From Acinetobacter terrae (GTDB taxonomy: Bacteria > Pseudomonadota > Gammaproteobacteria > Pseudomonadales > Moraxellaceae), in the NCBI RefSeq assembly GCF_013004375.1, contig NZ_JABERI010000014.1:62001-126000 (forward strand): 64,000 bases of DNA, given 5' to 3'. Both the position numbers and the translations under genes were made by a program. Below are positions 26,741-34,321 of the stretch, piece by piece. Every line of letters begins with the position of its first letter. The stretch's first letter is position 1. Under the pieces are notes generated by a model. That model was not told where the DNA came from. It did no database searches and saw nothing but the letters and a program-made list of their open reading frames with translations.

Positions 26741-27001
26741 TTACGCCTTTTGCTGTGCTTCAACCAAAGCCACCAAGCTTTGAATTGATTTAAAATGTTG
26801 TTTAGTTTCTGCCGATTCAGCATTCAAATGAATGTTGTAACGTTTTTTCAGCGCTAAACCTAGTTCCAAGGCATCAATGGAATCTAGACCCAAGCCATCA
26901 CCAAATAAAGGTGCTTCGGTTTCAATATCATCTATGCTGATGTCCTCAAGGGCCAGAACATCGATAATCATTTGCTTTAATTCATCAGCAAGATTGCTCA
27001 T
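26741..27001 (-). CDS. apeE: Acyl carrier protein 1 of the APE cluster
   Basis: This 86-residue ACP has the attachment serine in FGDGLGLDSIDALELGLALK (about Ser40) and an acidic helix II. It precedes the second ACP by eight bases and overlaps the acyltransferase stop by four bases. Tandem ACPs with different sequences are a hallmark of aryl polyene clusters: one is thought to hold the starter and the other the extending chain. Confidence 0.88.
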   Translation of the reverse strand: MSNLADELKQMIIDVLALEDISIDDIETEAPLFGDGLGLDSIDALELGLALKKRYNIHLNAESAETKQHFKSIQSLVALVEAQQKA

Positions 27002-27807
27002 TTTTCAGATAACTCTTGGTTAAAAAACTGGTGTAATTGATGATTCAGATGACGCACATTTTTCGGACTAACCGTTGCATCATCTATAAGATCATCGACA
27101 TGAATGGCATCCAGCACCTTCACATGAATATGAAATGGCCGTGAAGGAACGTGATACCACTTTTCATTCTTGGTTAAGGTTGAAGGCGTACAGGTAATCA
27201 GAACTGGACGAATCGGCACATTGGCACGAATCGCAATATTGGCAGCCCCGCGCTGAAACTCATTCAGCAGCTCGCCTTTTGCCGTACGTGTTCCTTCAGG
27301 GAAAATCAGCAAAGATGCAGCTTGATCGGTCGTTAATTTTGCAACGCAGTCCTGAATAAACTGTTCAGAACCTGCATTTAAAATATAACCGGCACTTTGC
27401 ACGGGGCCTTTGGTAAATGGATTTGACCACAAGGTTTGCTTCACCACACAGTTGGCTTGTTCCATCAGACCAATCAGCACCACCACATCAACCAGTGTAG
27501 GATGGTTGGCAATGACCAGTTCCTGCCTACTCTGCTGTAATTTTTCCAGACCTTCAATGTCATAGGTCATAATTCCAAGCTTGACCATCATTTCGGTAAA
27601 GCCCTTGAAACTATGCTTAATCACTTTTTGCGTGCGCTGCTGACGCAAGCTCGGATTCTGGGTGGATAGATTGACCAATGGTGCAATCAAACCACCAATC
27701 GCAACACCACCGATCCCGAAACTGGCAAAACTAAAACCCGTGGCGCCAACACGCCACAGATAATTGGCTTTTTGTTTAATTTGATCGCGTTTTAACATTT
27801 TTGCCAT
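26998..27807 (-). CDS. PlsC-type 1-acylglycerol-3-phosphate acyltransferase-like protein (ApeD position)
   Basis: This 269-residue acyltransferase has the LPLAT motifs IANHPTLVDVVVL (N-H-x4-D catalytic pair, near residue 100), LIFPEGTRTAKGE (acyl-acceptor motif) and VPIRPVLITCTPS. The N-terminus has a short hydrophobic stretch rich in glycine (about 17-42). It probably acylates the glycerolipid or sugar anchor of the aryl polyene. It starts inside the end of the CLF-like gene (16-base overlap) and ends in a 4-base overlap with the first ACP gene. Confidence 0.84.
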   Translation of the reverse strand: MAKMLKRDQIKQKANYLWRVGATGFSFASFGIGGVAIGGLIAPLVNLSTQNPSLRQQRTQKVIKHSFKGFTEMMVKLGIMTYDIEGLEKLQQSRQELVIANHPTLVDVVVLIGLMEQANCVVKQTLWSNPFTKGPVQSAGYILNAGSEQFIQDCVAKLTTDQAASLLIFPEGTRTAKGELLNEFQRGAANIAIRANVPIRPVLITCTPSTLTKNEKWYHVPSRPFHIHVKVLDAIHVDDLIDDATVSPKNVRHLNHQLHQFFNQELSEK

Positions 27808-28430
27808 GCCTGAGTCGGAAGATGCTCCTGATTCTGTTCAGATTGCTGCCAAAAATCATAAAATTTTTGTGCATCTAAATATTTATGGCGATGATGTGTT
27901 AATGCGTTTACATCCAGTTGCAGATTTGGCGCCTCTAAACTAATGATTGCCGACATGGCAAAACCACTGAAGGGCTGAAATTCCTGATAAATTTCAGGTA
28001 AAGCTTCATCGTAATAAACCACCAGCACGCGTGCATTGGGTTTTGGTGTAGTTTTCAGCCAAGCATAGGCTTCAATCAGTGCTTCACTCCATGATGCTGC
28101 CAAACTGGTCGATGGTGTCGCATCCTGACATAAAATCGAATACAGCCCGGCAATGGCATTATGCACAGAGGTCGAAAATTGCGTCGGCGATGGAGTTTGA
28201 TCTTGTAGAACATCTGCCAGAATTTTCAGCGTTTTATGTTCATCACCATATTGTGATGCCCAAACAATATAGTCCACCGATTCTGCATTCAGCGATTGAA
28301 TCGCACTATTTAAAGCCAATTTTGCAATTCCGGATAATCGTCTACGCTGCATGGCAGGAATCTGTTCTAAGGCAGGAACGGTCTCTTCGGCACGACTCAT
28401 ATATAGTGGTGATACATTTATTTGAATCAT
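27792..28430 (-). CDS. apeC: Truncated ketosynthase-like chain-length factor (ApeC-like)
   Basis: This 212-residue first gene of the operon matches only the N-terminal half of ketosynthases (the 'beta-ketoacyl synthase N-terminal-like' family). Where a ketosynthase has the nucleophilic cysteine, it reads QFSTSVHNAIAGLYSI without cysteine. It has no C-terminal catalytic histidines. In the E. coli system ApeC is the non-catalytic partner of the ApeO ketosynthase. The same role is inferred here for the 14561-15760 product. A sigma70-like promoter lies just upstream. Confidence 0.82.
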   Translation of the reverse strand: MIQINVSPLYMSRAEETVPALEQIPAMQRRRLSGIAKLALNSAIQSLNAESVDYIVWASQYGDEHKTLKILADVLQDQTPSPTQFSTSVHNAIAGLYSILCQDATPSTSLAASWSEALIEAYAWLKTTPKPNARVLVVYYDEALPEIYQEFQPFSGFAMSAIISLEAPNLQLDVNALTHHRHKYLDAQKFYDFWQQSEQNQEHLPTQAWQKC

Positions 28431-28488
28431 TGCCGAATTTTTCCATACCCTAATAATAGTTTAGCTTGGGGGCCATTTTATTCGCCGG

Positions 28489-28518
28489 ATTATAGCATTT
28501 GTCATAAAAATTACACAA
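28489..28518 (-). promoter_or_regulatory. Predicted promoter of the APE operon
   Basis: Read on the minus strand, TTGTGT (28518-28513) and a perfect TATAAT (28494-28489) are 18 bases apart. Transcription would start near 28482 and leave a leader of about 50 bases before apeC. It is the only convincing promoter in the 28.4-28.6 kb gap. Confidence 0.55.
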
Positions 28519-28613
28519 AAAAATATCCTTTATACTTTCAATAACATAAATGTATTACCTTGATTTATTTATACATTTTAAGTCTAAGTCGCATAGTCAT
28601 TTTTTCCTTGCAT

Positions 28614-28645
28614 AAAAAAACCAGCAACACAAGTTGCTGGTTTTT
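28614..28645 (-). terminator. Terminator after relA
   Basis: CCAGCAAC and GTTGCTGG form a perfect stem around ACAA, with an A-run before and five T residues after it. It starts 24 bases beyond the relA stop and separates relA from the APE promoter region. Confidence 0.9.
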
Positions 28646-28668
28646 CGGTAGTAATTTACAGGTTTGGA

Positions 28669-30975
28669 TTAATTACCTTGTACCAAACGACGTGCGCTAA
28701 TAATCCCCGGTTGTTGCTCTAAACGTGCCAACAAGCGTGATAACTGTGCCAAGCCTTTCACTTCAATTAGCAACTTCATATTGGCAATACCATCTGTTTC
28801 TGAAATGGTATTCACCTGACGAATATTGATTTGATCTGAAAAAATCACTTGAGTTAAGTCTTTTAACAAACCACGGCGGTCGTATGCTTCCACTACAATC
28901 TGCACACTTTGGCCACGGGTTGGCTGCATTTCCCAATCTGCTTCAACCGCACGCTCAGGTTCTTGTGAAATCATCCGGATATAATCCGAACACACAACCT
29001 TGTGAATACTGACGCCACGATTCAGCGTGATATACCCACCAATTGATTCGCCATGTACCGGCTGACAGCATTGCGCAATATGCAATTCCACATTGTCCAA
29101 ACCGTCAATTAAAATGCCATGCGCAGACAAGGTATGACTTGCACGCGGATTTAATGTCGGCTTGAGTACCAATTCAGGTTCATCTTGACCGATATGCATA
29201 TGACGATTGACCTGATTGATCAAGGCATGCAGACTAATATCACCATTCACCAAACCAATCAGAATGTCCTCACCCAACTTGACATTGAAGTGATTGCAAT
29301 AATCATTTAAATCAATGCTTTTTGGATGAATCGCCAAACGTAAAAGTTCTTTATTTAGAATTTCACGGCCAACTTCCAGGTTTTTACTGCGGTCTTGCTG
29401 TCTAAACCAGTGACGCAATTTGTCGCGTGCACGGGAGGTCTTAATATAACCAAGCGAGTTTACCAACCAGTCACGATTCGGCTCGCGATCTTTTTTGGTT
29501 AAAATCTCAACCTGTTCACCGGTTTTTAAAGTATAGGTTAAAGGCACATAGCGCTGGTTGACCCGCGCTGCATAACACTTGTTCCCCACTTCAGTATGCA
29601 CATGATAGGCAAAGTCTAAAACAGTTGAACCACGTGGTAACTCTTTAATGTCCCCATCACGGCTAAACACATAGATCTTTTCAAATCCTTCGAAATCTTG
29701 AACGTGTTCAAAATTCTCGGAATCATCATCTGATTTATGCGCGCTGGAATCATTACGTTCTTGATAATGCTCAAGTACTGCACGCAATGAATGTAAACGA
29801 TGATTAAAAGAATGATCGGTATTTTTTGCGCCTTCTTTATAATTGAAGTGCGAACATACCCCAAGCTCTGCCTCTTTATGCATATCCTTGGTCCGGATTT
29901 GCACTTCAAGTGACTTGTTCTCTGCAATGACCGCAGTGTGCAAGGAACGATAGCCATTGGCTTTAGGATTGGTAATGTAATCATCAAATTGATGCGGAAT
30001 ATGACGCCAAATTTGATGCACAATTCCCAGTGAGTGATAACACTCAGGTACGTTTTTTACCAACACCCGAACCGCGCGAATATCGTAAAGCTGATCAAAA
30101 CTCAGGTTCTTACTTTTCATTTTTCGATAAATCGAATAAATGTGTTTAACCCGTCCGCTAATCTCGGCTTCAATACCGTAGCTCGCCAGTTCATTTTTCA
30201 GTTTATCAATGACAAACTGAATATATTGCTCGCGCTCCAAACGTTTTTCATTCAGTAACGTTGCAATTTCTTTATAGCGTTCTGGGGCTAAATAACGAAA
30301 AGCTAAATCTTCAAGTTCCCACTTTAACTGCGCAATCCCTAAACGGTGCGCCAAGGGTGAGTAAATGGTCAGAATTTCTCGAGCAACACGTTCTTGACGC
30401 TCGCGTGAGGCTTGGGTCAATTCCCGCAAAGCATAGGTACGCTCTGCAAGCTTGATCAATACCACACGAACATCTTCGGTCACAGAAATCAGCATTTTAT
30501 AAATGCCGCTTAAATGCTCTCTTTGATTATTATTAAAATGGTCTTCTAGACGCTTGTTCTTCTCAATCAGTTCAGAAAGTTTACCCATAGCCAGGGTTCC
30601 TTGGACCAGACTATGCACTTGCTCGCCAAAATGTTCACGAACTTCTTCAAGCGTCATGACGCCTTCACGCACACTTCGGTACAGCATCGCTGCGGATAAA
30701 GTATCTTCATCCACATGTAAATGCGCCAAAATATCCGCCATCTCAATACCGGTATAAAAGGTATTGGAACGATGATTAACCGTGGTTTGCAACTCTTTCT
30801 GCAAAGTTAAATGGGCAACTTCTTCGAGTTGTTTAAGCGCTGCGTCATCTAATATGCCACGAACCCGATCCAGCCATTCCGCCAAATCATGTCGAGCTTG
30901 TTCGGCATGCTCTACAGTCGCTTCCTCAGACAGCTCATTGAGACGCCCAGGAAGTTGTTCACGTACTGTGACCAT
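28669..30975 (-). CDS. relA: GTP pyrophosphokinase RelA
   Basis: RelA makes (p)ppGpp on stalled ribosomes and starts the stringent response. The 768-residue product has the RelA/SpoT layout. The N-terminal HD region (about 65-200) has lost its catalytic His-Asp pair; the segment after LHVDEDTLSAAM is LYRSVREG. The synthetase domain has HIYSIYRKMKSKNLSFDQLY and FDDYITNPKANGYRSLHTAV. TGS contains PRGSTVLDFAYHVHTEVGNK. The zinc-finger region has the pair CCQPVHGESI, and ACT is at the C-terminus. The dead hydrolase distinguishes RelA from SpoT. It lies 17 bases downstream of rlmD, so the two probably form an operon. Confidence 0.94.
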   Translation of the reverse strand: MVTVREQLPGRLNELSEEATVEHAEQARHDLAEWLDRVRGILDDAALKQLEEVAHLTLQKELQTTVNHRSNTFYTGIEMADILAHLHVDEDTLSAAMLYRSVREGVMTLEEVREHFGEQVHSLVQGTLAMGKLSELIEKNKRLEDHFNNNQREHLSGIYKMLISVTEDVRVVLIKLAERTYALRELTQASRERQERVAREILTIYSPLAHRLGIAQLKWELEDLAFRYLAPERYKEIATLLNEKRLEREQYIQFVIDKLKNELASYGIEAEISGRVKHIYSIYRKMKSKNLSFDQLYDIRAVRVLVKNVPECYHSLGIVHQIWRHIPHQFDDYITNPKANGYRSLHTAVIAENKSLEVQIRTKDMHKEAELGVCSHFNYKEGAKNTDHSFNHRLHSLRAVLEHYQERNDSSAHKSDDDSENFEHVQDFEGFEKIYVFSRDGDIKELPRGSTVLDFAYHVHTEVGNKCYAARVNQRYVPLTYTLKTGEQVEILTKKDREPNRDWLVNSLGYIKTSRARDKLRHWFRQQDRSKNLEVGREILNKELLRLAIHPKSIDLNDYCNHFNVKLGEDILIGLVNGDISLHALINQVNRHMHIGQDEPELVLKPTLNPRASHTLSAHGILIDGLDNVELHIAQCCQPVHGESIGGYITLNRGVSIHKVVCSDYIRMISQEPERAVEADWEMQPTRGQSVQIVVEAYDRRGLLKDLTQVIFSDQINIRQVNTISETDGIANMKLLIEVKGLAQLSRLLARLEQQPGIISARRLVQGN

Positions 30976-30992
30976 ACCCTTCTCCTACCTCT

Positions 30993-32396
30993 TTACTTAT
31001 CATATTCTAAATCGTTTATTTCTTTGTTTTTCTCGAATAAGGCAATAGATTCAACATGTCCAGTGTGAGTAAACATATCCATTACCCCAGCCTTTTTTAA
31101 TCGATAGCCATGTTTCACCAACACACCGGCATCGCGTGCTAATGTTGCAGGATTACATGACACATAAACGATTCTTTTTGCACCAAATTTTGGCACATAA
31201 TGCATTATCTCCTCTGCACCGGAGCGTGGAGGGTCAATCAATAATGCATCAAATCCCTGTTTTGCCCAAGAATGATGCGAAAAATCTTTTGTTAAGTCTT
31301 GTGAATAAAAATGTACGTGAGTCATCGCGTTATTTTTAGCATTTTCTGCACCACGTTGAACCATTTCTTCACTTCCTTCAACAGCCACCACTTGCCCTGT
31401 TTCACCGACACAACGAGCAAGAGGTAAAGAAAAGTTTCCTAGACCACAAAATAAATCTAGAACGCGTTCACCTTGCTGCAACTGAAGCAAATCACATGCC
31501 AGCTTCAACATTTGCGGATTAATCGTTGAATTCACTTGGGTAAAATCCAGCGGATTAAAGCCAAATTTCACATCAAATTCATCCACAGCATAATGCAAAC
31601 GCATTGCAGCAGTTGGGTCATCGACACGGTGTAAACTTTCGCTACCTGCAGGTTGTAAATACAATTGCCATTGCTTGTTTAACGTAAACTGTTTTAATTG
31701 GTTGACATCATCTGCTGATAATTTTTCAGTATGACGGACCACCAGTGCAATATCTTCATCACCCATGGCCAATTCTATATGACCAATGGCGGCTTTGGCT
31801 TTTAGACTTTCGAGTAACTGTTTCAGCGCAGAGATCGATCCAAATTCACGATCAAGCACCATACAGCGGTCGATGGAAATCAATTTATTACTTTGACGTT
31901 CACGGAAACCCACCACCAGTTTGTCTTTAGCTGGAATATAGCGTACTCCAATACGGGCTTTACGACGGTAGTCTTCACGTTGCGAACGTAAAGGTTCTAA
32001 CCATTGTTCTGGTTGAATTCCGGCAAAATGTTCTAAATGCGATTTTAGAACATCCTGTTTTAAGCGAATTTGTTCATCTTGCTGAATGTGCTGCATATTA
32101 CAACCGCCACACACGGTAAAATGTGGACATTTCGGTTCAATACGTGTTGCAGCAGGTGCGCTTAACAGCTCAATACTGTCCGCTTCTTCTAAACGTTTGA
32201 CCACATTGGTAATTTGCGCTTTAACAGTCTCGCCAGGCAAGGCATAACTGATAAATACTTTTTTACCCTGCTTCTCACTTGGATGATCAGGATGTGCTCC
32301 ATAGTGCGCTATCCCCCGTCCCTCGTGTGAAAGTGACTCAACCTGAAAAGTGTAAATCGGCTGTTGAGCTGGACGTGGCTTAGTTCTATGTTTCAT
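30993..32396 (-). CDS. rlmD: 23S rRNA (uracil-1939-C5)-methyltransferase RlmD
   Basis: RlmD methylates U1939 of 23S rRNA using SAM. The 467-residue enzyme has an N-terminal TRAM domain (about 12-75) and an iron-sulfur cluster motif, [10 protein letters not shown], with a further cysteine in IDRCMVLD. The SAM-binding [16 protein letters not shown] and the catalytic cysteine in [13 protein letters not shown] complete the set. It belongs to the conserved gacS/cysM/rlmD/relA neighbourhood also known from Pseudomonas. Six bases separate it from the exonuclease gene. Confidence 0.95.
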   Translation of the reverse strand: MKHRTKPRPAQQPIYTFQVESLSHEGRGIAHYGAHPDHPSEKQGKKVFISYALPGETVKAQITNVVKRLEEADSIELLSAPAATRIEPKCPHFTVCGGCNMQHIQQDEQIRLKQDVLKSHLEHFAGIQPEQWLEPLRSQREDYRRKARIGVRYIPAKDKLVVGFRERQSNKLISIDRCMVLDREFGSISALKQLLESLKAKAAIGHIELAMGDEDIALVVRHTEKLSADDVNQLKQFTLNKQWQLYLQPAGSESLHRVDDPTAAMRLHYAVDEFDVKFGFNPLDFTQVNSTINPQMLKLACDLLQLQQGERVLDLFCGLGNFSLPLARCVGETGQVVAVEGSEEMVQRGAENAKNNAMTHVHFYSQDLTKDFSHHSWAKQGFDALLIDPPRSGAEEIMHYVPKFGAKRIVYVSCNPATLARDAGVLVKHGYRLKKAGVMDMFTHTGHVESIALFEKNKEINDLEYDK

Positions 32397-32402
32397 GAAT
32401 AC

Positions 32403-33224
32403 CTAGAGTGTGGGAGATAAAAAGTCTGTAGCGGTAAATTCAGTACGTTGTGAGGTTTCACGCCATACTGCTAAAAATTCTGCATGTTGCGGTTGAGTCG
32501 ATAAAAATTGGATGGTGCGCTGAACTGCATCACGATAATCATTAAGTAAAAGCTGACCTTTTAATAATGACCAACGCAGGTAAATCAACCAGGTATTGAG
32601 CACATCACCTTCGCAATAACTGGTGAGTTTTTGCCATTCTTGCTGACGTACATATTCAGGGACATGGTAGGCTCCATCACCACGCTTACCCGGATAACCA
32701 AGTAAATGTGCAACATCATCTAACTTCTGAAATTGACGACCATTGAACATCGCAATCACATCCATCAAATCGACATGACGATGGTGATAACGATTCTGAT
32801 AGTTATTATAGCGCTTTTGCTGATCAATTTCGCCCTGATCGAATAAACTTGGTGCAGATAAACCATGATACATGGCGCGAAACAGAATTACCGGCAAATC
32901 AAATTGCGAGCCATTCCAACTGACTAAAGTCGGATGACGCTTGTCAAAAATCGAGAGAAATTTCGTTAAAATTTCCGCTTCAGTATTCTGCTCCCGGCTA
33001 AACGAGAACATTTTCATGTTGCCTTGCTCATCGAGCCATAGGCCAGAAATACAGACAATTTCATGCAAGGCCATGCGTTGAAAGTCCATACCGGATTCTT
33101 GACGACGCAATTTAATCAACGCCTGTTCCAGATCTGCTTCTGGCAAATCTAGACCATACAAATGCGCTCCCGATTTTAAATCGGTCAAGGTTTCTATATC
33201 GAAAATTAAAACAGGTAAGCGCAT
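32403..33224 (-). CDS. Predicted 3'-5' exonuclease (PolB exonuclease-like, DEDD)
   Basis: This 273-residue DnaQ-fold nuclease has ExoI VLIFDIETLTDL at the N-terminus, ExoII WNGSQFDLPVILFRA near residue 105, and ExoIII YCEGDVLNTWLIYLRW near residue 210. The four acidic residues of the DEDD group are visible. It resembles the 'predicted 3'-5' exonuclease related to PolB' family. Substrate and cellular role are not known. It lies between rlmD and cysM and is probably co-transcribed with them. Confidence 0.85.
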   Translation of the reverse strand: MRLPVLIFDIETLTDLKSGAHLYGLDLPEADLEQALIKLRRQESGMDFQRMALHEIVCISGLWLDEQGNMKMFSFSREQNTEAEILTKFLSIFDKRHPTLVSWNGSQFDLPVILFRAMYHGLSAPSLFDQGEIDQQKRYNNYQNRYHHRHVDLMDVIAMFNGRQFQKLDDVAHLLGYPGKRGDGAYHVPEYVRQQEWQKLTSYCEGDVLNTWLIYLRWSLLKGQLLLNDYRDAVQRTIQFLSTQPQHAEFLAVWRETSQRTEFTATDFLSPTL

Positions 33225-33247
33225 CTTAACTCACAAAAATTGCAGAT

Positions 33248-34168
33248 TTATTCAGGATCTTTTACAGAGAACAAACCTGTAGAAAGATAACGGTCACCAC
33301 GGTCACAGATGATACATACAATCACTGCACCCGGGTTTTCTTGCGCCAATTGAATTGAAGCCCAAACAGCGCCACCGGAAGACGTACCGGCACTGATGCC
33401 TTCTTTGCGCGCCAATTGACGTGCCATTTTTTCCGCTTCAATTTGCGGAATATCCATAATGCGGTCAACGCGCTTAGGGTCAAAAATAGTGGGAAGATAT
33501 TCTTGTGGCCAACGACGAATACCTGCAATATTTGAACCTTCAGAAGGTTGTAAACCCACAATTTGAATATCAGGATTTTGTTCTTTCAGGTATTTGGAAA
33601 TCCCCATAATCGTGCCTGTCGTTCCCATGGAACTGACGAAATGGGTAATTTTACCACCAGTTTGTTGCCAGATTTCAGGACCGGTGGTCAGGTAATGTGC
33701 TTCAACATTGTCCGGGTTACCAAATTGGTTAAGGACTAAACCTTTACCCTCTTTTTCCATTTGCAGCGCCATATCACGCGCTTCTTCCATGCTTGAAGAT
33801 TCAATCAGTTCAGCACCGTAAGCACGCATCGCGTCTTTACGTTCCTGACTTGAACCTGCAGGCATAATGAGTTTCATTTTATAGCCACGCATTGCTGCAA
33901 CCATGGCCAAGGCAATCCCTGTATTTCCGCTTGTCGCTTCAATTAACGTATCGCCTGGTTTAATTTGACCACGTTTTTCAGCTTGCATAATCATGTTATA
34001 CGCTGGACGGTCTTTTACCGAACCTGCAGGATTATTTCCTTCAAGTTTAGCCAATACTGTTGCTTGAGTGTGACTTGCCAGACGTTGCAAACGCACCAAA
34101 GGCGTTTTACCTACGTAGTGGTCTAACAAAAATTCGTCTGCTTGAAAATCAGGGGTGGTATTACTCAT
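33248..34168 (-). CDS. cysM: Cysteine synthase B
   Basis: This PLP enzyme of 306 residues makes cysteine from O-acetylserine (or phosphoserine) and sulfide or thiosulfate. The PLP lysine is in GNNPAGSVKDRPAYNM near residue 48. The substrate loop is EATSGNTGIALAM, and the phosphate-binding stretch is SSMGTTGTIMGISKYL. Length and the sequence RRWPQEYLPTIF fit CysM rather than CysK. AGGT lies seven bases before the ATG. It is divergent from gacS. Confidence 0.94.
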   Translation of the reverse strand: MSNTTPDFQADEFLLDHYVGKTPLVRLQRLASHTQATVLAKLEGNNPAGSVKDRPAYNMIMQAEKRGQIKPGDTLIEATSGNTGIALAMVAAMRGYKMKLIMPAGSSQERKDAMRAYGAELIESSSMEEARDMALQMEKEGKGLVLNQFGNPDNVEAHYLTTGPEIWQQTGGKITHFVSSMGTTGTIMGISKYLKEQNPDIQIVGLQPSEGSNIAGIRRWPQEYLPTIFDPKRVDRIMDIPQIEAEKMARQLARKEGISAGTSSGGAVWASIQLAQENPGAVIVCIICDRGDRYLSTGLFSVKDPE

Positions 34169-34321
34169 TATTTGTACCTATATCGAGGTGCGCCTATTGT
34201 ATGAAAAAATGCTCCTCCCTGCACCCATTTAGCAGGCTTTTTATTGAAAGTGATTAAAGCGCAGTCAGTTTTAAATAAAGCATGCTAATATTCCGTGCAT
34301 AGAAAATAAATTGCTTTAACC

